Source of the DNA: Elysia chlorotica
Lineage: Eukaryota > Mollusca > Gastropoda > Plakobranchidae
Direction: 5' to 3'
DNA length: 64,000 nt
Assembly (NCBI GenBank): GCA_003991915.1
Contig: RQTK01000034.1
Coordinates: 427,046-491,045, forward strand
Shown in pieces: positions 1 to 32,669 of this stretch. Positions within the stretch are counted from its first letter, which is position 1. The number at the start of each line of letters is the position of its first letter. The notes under the pieces are model-generated. The model ran no database searches. It worked only from the letters and a program-made list of their open reading frames with translations, and was not told the origin of the DNA. A program made the position numbers and the translations under genes.

Positions 1-64
<64 letters not shown>

Positions 65-390
65 TAGGGAGACAGAGAGGGAGAGAAAGAGAGGGAGAGA
101 AAGAGAGAGGGAGACGGAAAGTTAAAGAGAGAGAGAGGGAAAGGGACAGAGAGAGGGAGAAAGGGAGGGAGAGAGACAGAGGGAGAGAGAAAGAGATAGA
201 GGGAGAGAGAGGGAGAGTTAAAGAGAGAGGGAGAGAGAGAAAGAGAGAGGGAGGGAGAGAGAGACAGAGAGAGAAAGAGACAGGGAGAGAGAAAGAGAGA
301 GGGAGAGAGAGGAAGAGAGAGAAAGAGATAGAGAGGGAGGGAGAGAGAGATAAATTGATAAAGAGGGAGGGAGAGAGTTAAGTTGAGTTG
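1..390. repeat. (GA)n-rich low-complexity tract
   Basis: The first 56 bases are almost pure GA dinucleotide. Up to about 375 the tract continues as interrupted GA/GGGA/GAAA purine sequence. There is no coding signal. It continues beyond the window's left edge. Confidence 0.95.
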
Positions 391-2373
391 AGTTGGTTTA
401 ACGCCCAACGTCAGCACTATATAGGCTATATTGTGGACGGGGGGAAGGAGAGAGAAGGAGAGAGAGAGAGTGAGATGTACAGAAAGACGCCAAATGTGCA
501 CCCCATCCCCCTCCCACTTTCCACAGTTAAAGACGCCAATTTTATAATAATATTTTTTCCATTTTCTTTCTTTAAAATGTCTGGTTTATTTTTTTATTTT
601 TTTATTTTTACTTTGTCTTGATTTTCATATAGCAAGAAATAGCTTCTAATTTTAACTGAGCATGTTTATATTTATTATAATATGTTACTATTTCTGTAAT
701 ATTTTTAATACTAGTTAGACAGTGCATTCTAAAAATATTCCTATACAATTTTCCACTTATATATCTCTTGGTTTTTAAAGTGCAACATATATCTACATCC
801 TTGAATATTTTAAGTGAACAATATTTTAAATTTGTAAATGAACTTTGTATAGATTTTTTGGATTTGTGACAAGGTAAGGTGCTTTATAAATAAATAGCAT
901 GATTGCTCTTTTTCTTTCTCTTCCTCTTCATCTTCTTATTCTCCTCCTTTTTCCTCTTTCTCTTCTTCTTCTTTTTTTTACTTCTTCTACCCCACTTAGC
1001 TTTTTCTGTCTAATGTATGTCTTTGTAGGATGCACCTAATTGACTTTTTTTTTACTTACAAATTATGTAAACAAGCTCTGCCATACAAAGTCTTTGAATA
1101 CAAAAACAAATGGAGAACCGAATAATTCTACAGAGTTAGTTTGAAATAGTTCTTTGATTCTTTTTTTGGCTTTGTTGTGAGTCTTGTTTGAAATTTATGC
1201 AACATTTAAAAAACAAAAACAAACAGACAAAAACAAAACAGAAAACCAAACAAAACAAAACAAACAGGAAATTAGAATTGATAAAAACACTGATTGAAAA
1301 TAAAAAGTATTTATTTAGCGTAGAAAACAAAATAAATGAAATATGGGTATAGTTATAAACATGCAAACAACTGGTTATAGATTATAATTATTGTTATAGA
1401 AGTTACAAAATAGGATGACATTACAAGTCTATATTGTCAAAGGTTAAAAATTATATTTTCCAAAAGTTTATCAAATTTTTTTTATTATCTTTCCTTATAA
1501 CATAAAATATCTTCTCAAAATCCTATTTGTAGAATTAAAAAAAACACAAAAAAAAACAAAACAACTAAAACAAATAGTGAGAACTATTTAATATTTCATG
1601 ACCTGCATGCTTTGTAGTGATAAATTTATGTGATCAATAGTGAGAACTAATTAATATTTCATGATCTGCATGCTTTGTAGTGATAAATTTATGTGATCTG
1701 ACAGCATCATTCCTGCAGCCTGGTCTAAGTGGCTGGGTCTGTACTCCTCACCTCTGACAAAACTCTAAACATAGAATTCTAACTAAGGCCTAAATAGTAA
1801 AAACTGCCCGTAGTCTTAATGTGATCGTGTTAACTTTAAATTACGGTGGTAAATGCTGCCATCATTAACTTTATTGGAGACAAGAGAAATTTACAGAACT
1901 CAATAAACACATAAGGCACACAGGCAAGGGTGAGCAAGTGAAGGTGAAACCAGGCCACGCAGTTATTTACTATGAAATTATCAAGGAAGAAATTCAAACC
2001 AAAAAGGCTATACTAGATTCATGAGCCGTTACCAATATGAATAACACTCAAATTATAGATCTCTCAAAGTTACAAAATTCAATATAAATTGCAACAATTG
2101 ACAGTATTTGCACTAAGAGTTTAAATGTCAAATCCAGTAATAAAAGTCAAAACAACTGTTAGTCTAAAGCATTCACAAAGAACTGAATATCGAATCCAAT
2201 AAATTTAGTATAAAATTACATTTCTAGTCTATCGACTCAACAAGTCTTCGAACCATTACACCAACTTCAAGTTAGAATAGAACAATTATATACTATCCAT
2301 CTAGAATAGAATTATTATGGACTTAAAATAATCTACAGAATACAACCAGGAGGCTGCACAAAGAAGTTCCCTG

Positions 2374-2427
<54 letters not shown>

Positions 2428-2640
2428 TTCACTTATATAGTGCTTTACATTATTGAAGATAAAAGCATATAAAAAACCTACATCTTAAACATAAATGGCA
2501 CACAATGCTATAGACGGGTGATACTTGTATTAAATAGGAGCCGAAAAAACAACAACACCAACAACAAAACCCTCACACACACACACACACAATACCTAAT
2601 GCGATCATGGTGGGTAACAGATTCTAATCTGACAGATATT
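391..2640. other. Gene-free AT-rich stretch with short repeats
   Basis: No spliced or continuous coding signal was found. A dispersed repeat begins at about 382 (GAGTTGGTTTAACG followed by CAGCACTATATAGGCTATAT) and recurs near 9160 and, more diverged, near 57225. A 63-bp unit occurs twice in tandem at 1574-1699 and differs at a few bases. A (TAA)n run lies at 2375-2428 and a short (CA)n run at about 2573-2590. Confidence 0.6.
2375..2428. repeat. (TAA)n microsatellite
   Basis: About 17 uninterrupted AAT/TAA trinucleotides are visible. The run lies about 250 bp beyond the visible 3' side of the minus-strand LINE remnant that follows, so it could be that element's A-rich tail, but this is not certain. 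Confidence 0.85.
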
Positions 2641-3430
2641 TTTGAAAAAGAAATGTTTTTAAATGTTTTCTAAAAAGCGAGTCACTCGAGATTGATCTAA
2701 CTGAAAGAGGTAGAGAGTTCCAAACAGTAGGGCCAGCTTTGGAAAAGGATCGATCTCCATATGATACAAGATTGGTCCTAGGAGTGTGCAAAAGATTTTT
2801 TTTCAGATCGTAACTGACGTACAGGATTGTATGGGGAGATACGCTCTTTTATATAGGAGGGTTGTTACTTTGCGCTTTATGACAAAGAAGAGCAATTTTG
2901 TACTCGATTCTAGCCGAAACGGGGAGCCAATGAAGGGTCCTGAGCATATGAGTAGAACTGGTTTTGTCAAAGAAATCTAATCCTGGCAGCTCTGTTCTGA
3001 ACTGTCTGTAATTTAAGCATTCGACAAGTAGGGAGACCAGCTAGCAAAGAATTGCAATAGTCTAGGCATGATAGCACCCTATAAGCCGACTGGTTAGGAT
3101 CTAAAAGGTTGTTTGAAATCAAGTGCGCCTTTAATTGAGCGAGAACAACCTTCTCCAAAATTTTTCGAGATAAAAGGCAAGTTAGAAACTGGGCGATAGT
3201 TTTCCAAGTTCTCAGGGTCAAGGTGTGTTTTTTTCAAGAGGGGTGTCACAAGCGTTTTTTTTAAAGAATTTGGGACAACCCCACAGTTTAGAGAGGTGTT
3301 AATGATGCTAGTTATATGTGGCAACAGTGTGTCTAGACATTGCATTAATAATTTGGCAGGGATGGGATCGAGATTACATGACTTAGAAGAGGATGATAAA
3401 ATAATATTGTTTAACGGAGAAATCCTCAAG
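2640..3430 (-). mobile_element. Decayed CR1-like LINE, internally deleted
   Basis: Read on the minus strand from 3429, the translation gives a reverse transcriptase start region with VVPNSLKKTLVTPLLKK and ENYRPVSNLPFISK, the thumb-side entry motifs of CR1-type RTs. In another frame around 3100 the translation passes from DPNQSAYR directly into LDYCNSLLAGLP and QNRAARI, which belong to the C-terminal part of the same protein. The catalytic FADD block and about 200 residues are therefore missing. Several frameshifts make it non-functional. It is a remnant, not a host gene. Confidence 0.8.
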
Positions 3431-4046
3431 TAAAGAGTCTGGAAACCGAGAGCCGATCAGAGAGATCGGAGACTGGGTCGAACACGTGGACAGAGCACTC
3501 GGGAGAGGCGACTTTCCGGGGGAAAGAAATCTACCCACACCGACCGACATTAAACGATCTAAATCTAGGGAAATGACCACGATCAAAGCGATCAATTTCC
3601 CTGGACCTAAAGCCTGTGAATGTAATCTACATGAGGCGTGGCCAAACTACGTGCCCAAGGATCCCAAACTTTAGACTCAATCTACGCAAAGATCAGTTGT
3701 AAGTATCAGACTCTTGACTGACAGCTCAAAGGAAGCCAGCAAACAAAATAACCAATAAAATAAAAGCACACATGTAACAGAACAGGTACAGCCAAAGTGC
3801 AGCGTGATTGAACAAAAACTGAAAGAGCAACTAAACTCACACACACACAAAGTACACATGTACACACAAGTATATGTGCAACAACCAAACCACCCAGCTA
3901 AAATAGACCAATCAGGTCAGCAAAACTAGCAAGAAAAATCACAACTCTAAGTACTCTTAGTAAAAAAACAAATCTTAAATTTACTATGCAAAATACATGT
4001 TAACCAAATCTGTGACCCGCTCACATGAAGGCAGCGTTGTGCGTAC

Positions 4047-4199
4047 CACCCTAGAGTTAGAATGTGCTCAGCACCCTAGAGTTAGAATGTGCGTAGCACC
4101 CTAGAGTTAGAATGTGCTCAGCACCCTAGAGTTAGAATGTGCGTAGCACCCTAGAGTTAGAATGTGCTCAGCACCCTAGAGTTAGAATGTGCTCAGCAC
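4047..4199. repeat. 25-bp tandem repeat, six copies
   Basis: The unit CACCCTAGAGTTAGAATGTG plus five bases repeats about six times. Two variants, ending CTCAG or CGTAG, alternate in the first copies. This alternation suggests an earlier 50-bp higher-order unit. Confidence 0.9.
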
Positions 4200-4680
4200 C
4201 AGCGCAAATATTAGCATGGAATACAGTAGCATTAACCAGGACATTTAGGAATTATGGCACCTTTCATTGTTGCCTACTTTGAGAAAGCAGCTCCCTCCAG
4301 ACAAGACTCCAAAATATGAGGCACAACTTTTATGGCTTACGGTGTACATTTAGTTTCACAAGCTAGACAGAGAGGAGAAAAGCTCAACGTCCTTGCACCA
4401 CAAGTAATAATAAGAGAACAAGACATTCTCGTTGATTCAGTTTACCATCTGAAGCATTGAATAATGACACAGTAATTGTAAACCTCAACGGTCTTAAGAC
4501 TTATTTTAATATTAAAAGGCCTTCTTAAGCATTGGTTTTAAAGTTAAAATAAAACATATATTGCATACATAGTTGTAAGTTTGTATCCACTCAATATGCC
4601 CTCCCAACAATTAGTGTCAAAAGTCATTATAAATCATCAAGTTCTACAAGTTTCTCTGAGACATAAGGCTTTCACGTATG

Positions 4681-4860
4681 TCCCATCACAGGCTAATGTT
4701 CACTCAACTCACTAAAGGAACAAAATAGAAGCTGAACATAATTCATCACAGGCTAATGTTCACTCAACTCACTAAAGGAACAAAATAGAAGCTGAACATA
4801 ATTCATCACAGGCTAATGTTCACTCAACTCACTAAAGGAACAAAATAGAAGCGGAAAATA
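4681..4860. repeat. 60-bp tandem repeat, three copies
   Basis: Three successive 60-bp units contain CAGGCTAATGTTCACTCAAC. The first two are nearly identical and the third has two substitutions near its end (GCGGAAAATA). No coding capacity is seen. Confidence 0.9.
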
Positions 4861-5689
4861 ATTTTCAACAATTTCCTTACATTCCAGTAACAAAAATTAT
4901 CTCACTCAGTCCCAGCTAATAGAACTAATTTTAAAAATACAACCATTGAATTATATTCAGCAGTACCACTAAATTAAAAAAAAAAAATTTTCCCAGCAAT
5001 TATCTGCCTAAAGATGGGCTTAACATAACACTACCTTTGAAAATTTCTAGATCATGTCTACAATTATGCGCAATCTTTGAAAATATTTGTGAAAAACCCA
5101 TGACAAACAATAATTTCAAGTTGTAAAAAAGTTCTTTAGTCATGTTGTAAAAAATCAATTCCCTGAGTTAATAAGAGCTATATGGTAGTGATGAACTTCA
5201 GAAAAAGCGACACAAAGCAACATTGATTTAGAAATAATCGTTTTCATGGCCGCACATTTCAGTCATAGATATAAGTTTAATAAAAATCAAGTCTCCGTTT
5301 CATTTTTGTTTCCAGGAGAAGTGAAACAGAGAAATAAAAACAACAAATAGCACCAAAAAATAGAGAGAACAAATCTTTAAGAAAACTTGGGTTGATGTGT
5401 AAAATTATTCTAATCTGTAACTATTCACTCAGATACTTGACTAAACACAAGCATGGCGTTAGAAAAAACAAAACCAAATGTTTTCAGAAACTTTGTGCAA
5501 AATTAGTTATCAGTGCTATGACTAAAGTGGAAGGATTGAAATAAAATGGGGATGGGAGGACAGAAGAAAATAGAGGGAAAAGATATTGAGAAAAAAAAAT
5601 GGTTCATATTATTGGTTGATATTATAACCCGTCCCCGAACAAATGGCCACAAAGTCGACGTTAGTCAGAGTACAAAGTACACAAAGCTG

Positions 5690-5800
5690 CACAGCAAGAA
5701 ACTGATCACAGAACGGAGAGAAGCTGCATGGGGTAGAAACTGATCACAGAACGAAGAGAAGCTGCACGGCAAGAAATTGATCACAGAACGGAAAGAAGAT
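5690..5800. repeat. 38-bp tandem repeat, about three copies
   Basis: ACTGATCACAGAACG followed by GAGAAGCTGCA recurs at 38-bp spacing with a few substitutions. It is non-coding. Confidence 0.75.
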
Positions 5801-6249
5801 CCAAAACAAACAAGAGTTTCATTAAATCTGAACCAGAACAAACCTCACCTGTCTCTCATAGAGCATACACATACATTTCATTGTGTTATTGAGATTATGT
5901 TACAAAAACAGAACATCTTTGAAGAAATGTCTTAAGTTAAAGAAAGTAAAAAAACACATTACATTGGTCAAAGACCTAGCCCCGAGTGGTCCACGGTACC
6001 AAACATAAAAAAAAAACACAAAGCATTTCAATAGTAAAAAATATAATAGCCCACAGCAGATTCGACAAAGTACTTTGGGTATTTCTGTTGTTGAGTTGGT
6101 TTAACTATCTAATACATCGCTGGATGCAGGCTTTGATGTAGCAAGGGAAGTAACCAACTGAGTGGCTTTGACCTGGAGGACCACCGTGGCTGTGTTGCTG
6201 GTTCAGCTGCTCTGCTGATTTGTTGTTTTGTTTTTCTTTACTCTAGTCC

Positions 6250-7110
6250 TAGTGTCTGTGCACAGGTTCAACCAGCTGTCACTTGAGTGCCTGCTATAGT
6301 TCATCTAGCACAATAAGAACAAATACTGGAGCCCCACAAGGAGCAGTCTTATCCCCCTTTCTCTTTTCTATAGATACATCAGACTGCAGATCTGAACATG
6401 AAAATTGTATCATTGACAAATACGCAGATGATACTGTACTAACAGTAATGATATTAAATGATCAGGATCTGAACTATAAAGAAGTTTATAAAATCTTTCG
6501 TTAATTGGTGTGACACAAACCACCTGGTCCTGAATGTCAGTAAAACTAAGGAAAATGGTAATTTAAATATTCTCGTCAACAAGATAAGAATCCGGAAAAT
6601 ATAATAATTAAAGGAAAAAAAGTTGAACATGTAAATACATTTAAATACCTTGGAGTTGTGCTAGACGATAAACTCACTCATGGAAATATAATATAAATAT
6701 GTTAATAAACTAAATTTGAGCCATAGATGTACTGCTTAAGGAAACTCAGATCTTTCAACATTAATTCAAATCTGCAAAAATTCTATTCATCCATGGTCAG
6801 AAGTGTATTAACGTTATCCTTTGTCTGTTGGGGAGGTAGATCTAACATACATCCCAAAAACAAGACAAGGGCAGACTGAACAAAATTGTAAGAAAGGCAG
6901 GGGGGAATAGTAGGGGGAATAGTAGGTAAAAAGCAAGATGACCGTGACTCATTTTTCCAACTATGCACAACAAACAAAAATACTGTTAGAAATCATAAAA
7001 AGACCCCTCACATCCATTGTAACGGCAGGTACAGAACAACAAAGACTCGAACATCCAGAGATTCAAACTCCTGACATAAAGGACAATGCAGGATTAGACA
7101 TCTTCTGCAC
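6250..7110 (+). mobile_element. Decayed LINE reverse-transcriptase fragment
   Basis: Plus-strand translation from about 6283 shows TGAPQGAVLSPFLFSI and then KYADDTVLTV, the RT block with the catalytic YADD. The frame then shifts, and further pieces (about 6500-6720) resemble the WC..N.L.LNV.KT.E motif that follows YADD in this LINE type. Stops and frameshifts make it inactive. The minus-strand fragment at 23.7-24.3 kb belongs to the same or a closely related family. Confidence 0.75.
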
Positions 7111-7114
7111 GTGA

Positions 7115-8930
7115 AAAATATAAGTCTTAGATAATTCTATTTATTTCATTTTTAATTGATGCATTACCATGGATACATTTTACAAACGTATTAAACCAGA
7201 ATATGTGCAATATTATAATCATATTTTAGGTAAAAAGTAAATGTAAATAGTTCTAATATGACACATAATTGTACATTTTAAAATATAATTTCTTGTATAT
7301 TTTTATAATCATACAATATCATATTCATGTATATATATATTTTTGTGTGTGTGCGCACGTGTGCGTGTTTTTGTATGTGTGTGCGTGCATGCTTGTCTGT
7401 GTTGTGTGTGATAAATATAGTCATTGATGCATGTTAAGATCTTTCAAAATATGCAATATTCTCTTCATATTCAATGTAAAGTCTAACATTGCTATTTTTA
7501 CCTTTTGTAACTGCATTTGCATATTTAAAACCTACACAAATCTACACTAACAAACCTTCACTCTACATAATTATACACAAATAGCGTTTGATTTGTTGGC
7601 GATTTTTAGATAGTGTAATCAGTGAAACATTTTTCATGTCTTTTTCTCTTTCTTATATTTCGTATGTAATTGTATTGTTTTGTTTGATATGTATTATCTT
7701 ATTTTTATTGTATGTGGGGATGTGAAGCTCAATTACTAAAGTCTTATCCTACACGCTAAGAGCAGCTTGGAGGGCTTGCCTATACCTCAGATTCTTTCAG
7801 AGCAAGCTCATGCTAAGATGAGTTTTTTCATCAATGGTTCGCTGCAAACCAAGAGAAAAGTTTAAACTAAGTCAGGCAAGCAATTGGCAAGTATGAGCGA
7901 GAGAAAAAAACATTTGTACAATTTGGCAATTCAGAATAACAAGGTGTTTCACAACACCAGCAAGAGCCTCGAGAGTGTGACAAAAATGGTTACTAGAATA
8001 TTCATACGTTGGGAAAATTAGTAAACAGCAAACAAGCTCATCATGCGGTGATGGCTGAGCAAACCCGGCCGTGGTGTGTGTCACGCTTCGTCCACGTACT
8101 GAGCCTCACAGGAAATGATTGCAGATTCAGGCAACATTTGAACTTCACAATCTGACACAATATTCACCCAAATGACATAGAGCTTTGCCTTGTAACAAAC
8201 AAAAAAGTAATTGCAGTCATTGTAGATTACAAGTTAGTAATATTTATAAAACATTGTCTGAAAAGTGAGCAATTTTAATGATTCCCTTTTATAAATTGTC
8301 AAAATGTATGCATTGAGCAAAGTCTCTACTACCAGCTTTCAACAAGTGGCAGACAGTTCAGGACAGGACAAGATACATGGTAGGTCAAACTCATTACATT
8401 TTTTAAAAGCTTATATAAAATAAAATTTAAAAAAACGAGCACAAAATGATTGCAAGCATTTTTTTAAATTTAGATTAAATTGCTTATGATGGGAATTTTT
8501 TTTAAATAATTTTTATTACATATCCATTTTAACTATAAATTTTAAAGTGGGGATCCACAAACGTTTTCCTTCCCTACAGACTGTGGACCTACATCAAGCA
8601 ACAATTCAGCCATACTAATGATCATAGATGATAAATTAGATTGTTTTGTAGTGTGCGTATCTGAAAAAATGCTGTATGTCCCATGGGTGGCGCTGTTCCT
8701 CTGCTAACTTTCCACGTCTCTCAGTTTTTGTCGTCTTCCATAAGGTTTGCACCAGGGTCCCGTCAGACTGCTCTTACAGCGTGGAGTACCCATCGTGAAA
8801 ATCTCGTTGTAAACTTCCTCCCCTTTCTCATAACAAAACATTATCACAGACCAGTTGCTTCACATCAAATTTGCTCTCACAATTCTTCTCTGACATTTCT
8901 ACACCTACATTTTTTTTCCCCATTCCTCGT
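7115..8930. other. Gene-free stretch
   Basis: AT-rich sequence with a TG-rich patch at 7340-7410. I saw no supported exon. The right part presumably contains the 3' UTR of the minus-strand DUF4139 gene, whose stop codon is at 8931-8933. Confidence 0.5.
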
Positions 8931-28751
<19,821 letters not shown>

Positions 28752-28904
28752 GATGATTGCCTTTGCCTGAAAAACAGACTTAAACTTAAAAACGAAACTA
28801 GACAGCCAGTTTATTTGAAAGGCAAAATAGAAATATTGAAAGATCACAAATAGCTTACAGTAGATTTTATCATTTTTTTTTTAATCTTTCATTAAAGGCA
28901 GTAT

Positions 28905-29060
28905 CCATCACATATTGGAACTAAGTTTAAAAGCTTTTTATTTTCCTCTTTTAGTTTATTTTGATTTTGAAGGGAAGTGGAGGACATGAAAAAAGAAAAT
29001 TTATTTTTCTGCGGTTGGCGTTTCTTACATTTTTCAAGTTCAAAATTTTTTCCACAGTAA
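28905..29060. other. AT-rich flank of the DUF4139 5' end
   Basis: No coding signal is visible. It lies upstream (gene sense) of the first coding exon, within the presumed first intron. Confidence 0.4.
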
Positions 29061-29400
29061 AAAAATGTCCACGGAATACCAAAAAATGCGGAGAAGAGGA
29101 AGGTCTGAAGAAAGTTTTCACAGATTGTCAACAACTCATCATATCCATCAAAGTCAATCAAAAACTTATGTGCCCCGTAATCTCAAGTCAGCACAGAAGG
29201 TTTACATCCGCCACAACGCACAGCTTCGTCCCTTGGTCCGACCTTATGGACCTTTCAAAGTTTTGTCCTGACCAGATAAGCATTGTGATATTCTCAGGAA
29301 CAATAGACCCACACGAGTACCCTCGGACAGATCAAACCTGCCTATTTCATCGACTCAAGGCCCATACCGTCAGCTGTGCATCCTAAGGTTCAAGCCCCAA
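29060..29400 (+). mobile_element. Ty3/gypsy integrase C-terminal fragment
   Basis: Plus-strand translation includes TYVPRNLKSAQKVYIRHNAQ followed by LRPLVRPYGPFKVLS, the pattern of the integrase C-terminal domain of Ty3/gypsy elements (VxxRHDAxxxPLxxPYxGPFxVL). Shortly after, RFKP corresponds to the usual DRLKPA ending. Frameshifts and stops are present. It is a dead fragment. Confidence 0.6.
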
Positions 29401-30229
29401 TAAAGGACAATAGGCTACTGATGATCAATACACAATCAAAATTCACCAGCACTACACCACCGAACAGAAACAGAAAATCTTCAAGATATAGAACCATTTT
29501 TTGCAGTTAATTATTTTGAGACATTATTATTTTAAAACGTGAATAACCTTCCATTAATCATTCAATGTACTGTATTAAAATCTTATTTTTTTCCCTTCAT
29601 TTCGGAAAGTATTTTTCTGCATTAATTATTGTCTTTTTTGCTAGACTTTATAAATTCAAAATTTTTTGACTGAGTATGCAGAGAATCTCTCATGTTGCAT
29701 TTATAATTATTCTTCACATTTTGGAATTAGGGTTAAACACTTTTAATTTTCCATTTTCGTCTTTAAGTATATTTTGATTTCTGAACGGAGGTTGGTTTTG
29801 GTTTTTACATTTAAGATCTAGAATTTCAATTAAAAGCTCTTGCAAACAAAACTATATATATATATATATATTTTTTTGCAATATATATAAGTATATATTC
29901 AATCTTCTTAATTTCCTTTTGTAAGAAAGCTTAAATAATTATGTTTAAGCCCATTATAATGTAAATCTTTTAAAGATAGAATTATTTGGTAGTTTTCTTA
30001 AGAATATAAGCCCTAACAGCCGTCTTCTGGCAACTGTGACCTGTGCCCGCGTAATCTCTTGAGCCAGTGGATACCCCTGAGACCAGCTGGCAACAAGTAC
30101 TTTAAGTCTTATAGTTTACTGCTAGGTTACATGACGATTATTTTAGCGCTAGATTTAGACTATAGATCTATTTATTTTTAATGGCTTGATTTACGACCTT
30201 TTAGTTTTAGTACGCTGTAAAATAAAAAT

Positions 30230-30560
30230 TACAGGCATATTGACTAGATCTAGATCTAAGCCTATTTTCCCTGATGAATTTTTTTTAGTGTAGGGCCTAT
30301 AACTAGATCTATTCAAGGTCAGCATCTAGATCTAGATGATCTACATAGATTTCATATGATATTTACAGAAATGTATTACAAAATAAAGATCTAGATCTAG
30401 TTCTAGATAAGACTAGATCTACTGTTAGTAGGCCTACTTGACTCCTAAATCAACATCTCGCTCTAAAGTGAACTTAACTAGATCTATTCTAGTAAGAGTG
30501 ATCAAGTATACAACGCTAATCTAGAAATCTAGCTCAATCTAAATTTAGATCGACTTTCAA
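30230..30560. repeat. CTAGATCT-rich cluster
   Basis: Numerous overlapping AGATCT and CTAGATCTAG palindromes occur here, again near 48005-48130 and 49050-49330, and singly elsewhere. They are not tandem in strict register. Confidence 0.75.
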
Positions 30561-31291
30561 AATCTACGGTTATAATTAATGCCTAATATATAGCCTAAAG
30601 TTACCTGATAAGTCTTCCTGTTTATTTGTTGTTTTTTTCCTTAAGTGAGAAAAAGAATGGCGGATGGTGGTTAGAGAATCCTAGAACACTTCCTACTTCT
30701 TCAGAGAGCTTTCATGTGTAGCGAGCGAAAACAATGACCCAACCTATACTTTTTGAGATGAAGAGTACACAGGTAGGCAATGAGGTTAGCAGTTTCAACT
30801 TCTGTAGGATTGATCCGCAAAACAATGGGCTGGACCCAGACTGGAGAGAAACTAGCCCCAATTTTAAAGCGGAAGCATTAACATTATAGTTTGTACCGAG
30901 TAAATTAATGTTTTTCCATCAATGCAGAACAAACCAGTTTTTTCTAGGGGTTTTTTAAATGGGGGGGGGGTCTGTTTTATTAGTTTTTTCTTTATTGGTA
31001 ATGCTTCCGTGGGTACACGTGCTTGCTTCGGGAGGTACACGTGCGTACATGCCAAGTTTAGTGTACCTACCGAAGCATGCACAATTTTAACTAATCTAAG
31101 GGGCTTCAATTGGATGCTGCATAAATTTGCCAAAATTATAAAAAAAAAAAACAACCATGTTTGTATTCAATAAGAGTAAAATCTGATGATATTGAATATT
31201 GACAAAAAGGCAACCTAAAGCACATAAAATTGGCCGCATTTAACATGTTTACTGATCAGAAATGCACCAGAAAATGTGGGGGTAAACTCAC

Positions 31292-32109
31292 CATAAGATG
31301 TGGATATATAGTTCTGGATCTTGCGTACAGGTGCCCCTAGTTCAATTAGCTTTTTCACATTCTCTTTCTCCTTGGTATTTAATTTTCGATCAACTGCATA
31401 CACACCATCTGATCAAAGAATAAATAAGTATAGACACCAACTGTGAGTCTCATAGTTTGTCGAGTGGTTTAAGTTGCTGATGTCATTTTCCACCTAGAGC
31501 CTCTCTGAAAAAAATATTACTTGTTCTTCTACTAGCAAAACAGTGTTTATGCTGATTAAAAACAATATATGAAATATATTTCCATCCATGGCCAATGTCA
31601 CTTGGTACTTAGTAAGTACGGTACCAAGCTTTGACAAAGGTGAAAGCCTTGAAAATAAATTGCAAGAACATAATACCAATCCAATAAAACTACTTAGTAC
31701 TACAAAAAAATTCTGAGCTTTTATTTCTTCCGAGCCCGAAAAAAAACCAAGTGCCATGTGAGTCTGGCCATTTTGTGTGACACTCAAGAGAAAGTCAAAA
31801 TGTACATAAATCTGAATTATACTATGTGGACATCAGTATTAGTGCATTAAGAAATTAAACTTAGAACCTGGTGGGATCAAATTCCCAATTAATTGAAAGG
31901 ACAGTCCAAATGTGCCAATTATCAACCTATCGTTGCAGTAATTCTTTAAACATGACCTAGTTATTTCGGTTGTTACCATGCCATTATGCTTACCTTTTTT
32001 AGCTGGAATAACATGGTTATGCTGCAAATTTGCACTGACAACCTGCAGTTTGTTCAGGTTTTTATCTGCCCTCAACTTGATTGTAACTGGGCAACCATTT
32101 TTCAAAGAT
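31292..32109 (-). CDS. FAR1/SWIM-type (MULE-derived) protein, two internal exons
   Basis: Two minus-strand exons, 32109-31994 and 31408-31292, join in phase across an intron (acceptor TTACAG, donor GTAAGC, then acceptor GATCAG, donor GTGAGT). The first encodes NGCPVTIKLRADKNLNKLQ and NLQHNH, the Cys and HxH part of a FAR1-like zinc-binding domain. The second encodes LNTKEKENVKKLIELGAPVR, the helical repeat that follows in ZSWIM1/3-like and MULE transposase-derived proteins. Such proteins bind DNA or are transposase relatives. The rest of the gene was not found, so it may be partial or a pseudogene. A possible 5' coding exon lies at 35496-35374. Confidence 0.5.
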
Positions 32110-32389
32110 CTGTAAATTACAAAGCAAACAAGATAACATGTTAGTACCCCTGTACCTGATGGTGCTGAAGCAAAACTGGTGTAGATTTTAATTTAAAGGA
32201 TTGAGACAACAGTGTAGTAAGATGCATCCAGATATATACACTGTACATCTAGTATAAGCCACGACTAAAGGTCATTTTGATTTTTATAAATCTGAAACTG
32301 ATAGCATCAAAAATGAAGTATAGGGCAGATTATAATATATTTATATACTTCATCACAATGTCGTTTTATTGATAAAAGACCACATATTG

Positions 32390-32665
32390 CTCAGCTAATA
32401 AAGCGATGGCTGGATATTTCCTACCCCAAGGAGGAAAATTTAGAGGACAACCACTAACAACTCTACCGGTTGTCCTTAAAGATCTCTCCCGACTAAAAGA
32501 CAATAGACTTCAACTGAGGAACCAACACTCCACATAAAAGCTATCGCCCACAAATGCTTCAAGGTCAAGCTAAGGACATAATGAACACCCCTCGTAGATA
32601 GGCTATATTAAAAGCTAGAAATATTTAACTAATCCATTCTAGATAAGTAAGTAAGCAAAATTTAC
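32390..32665 (+). mobile_element. LINE 3'-end remnant
   Basis: Plus-strand translation shows GGKFRGQPLTTLPVVLKDLS and RLKDNRLQLR, which resembles the tail of RTE/L1-type LINE ORF2 proteins (RGRPLTTL...DL). A TAAGTAAGTAAG tail follows at about 32645. Stops are present. Confidence 0.4.
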
Positions 32666-32669
32666 AGCA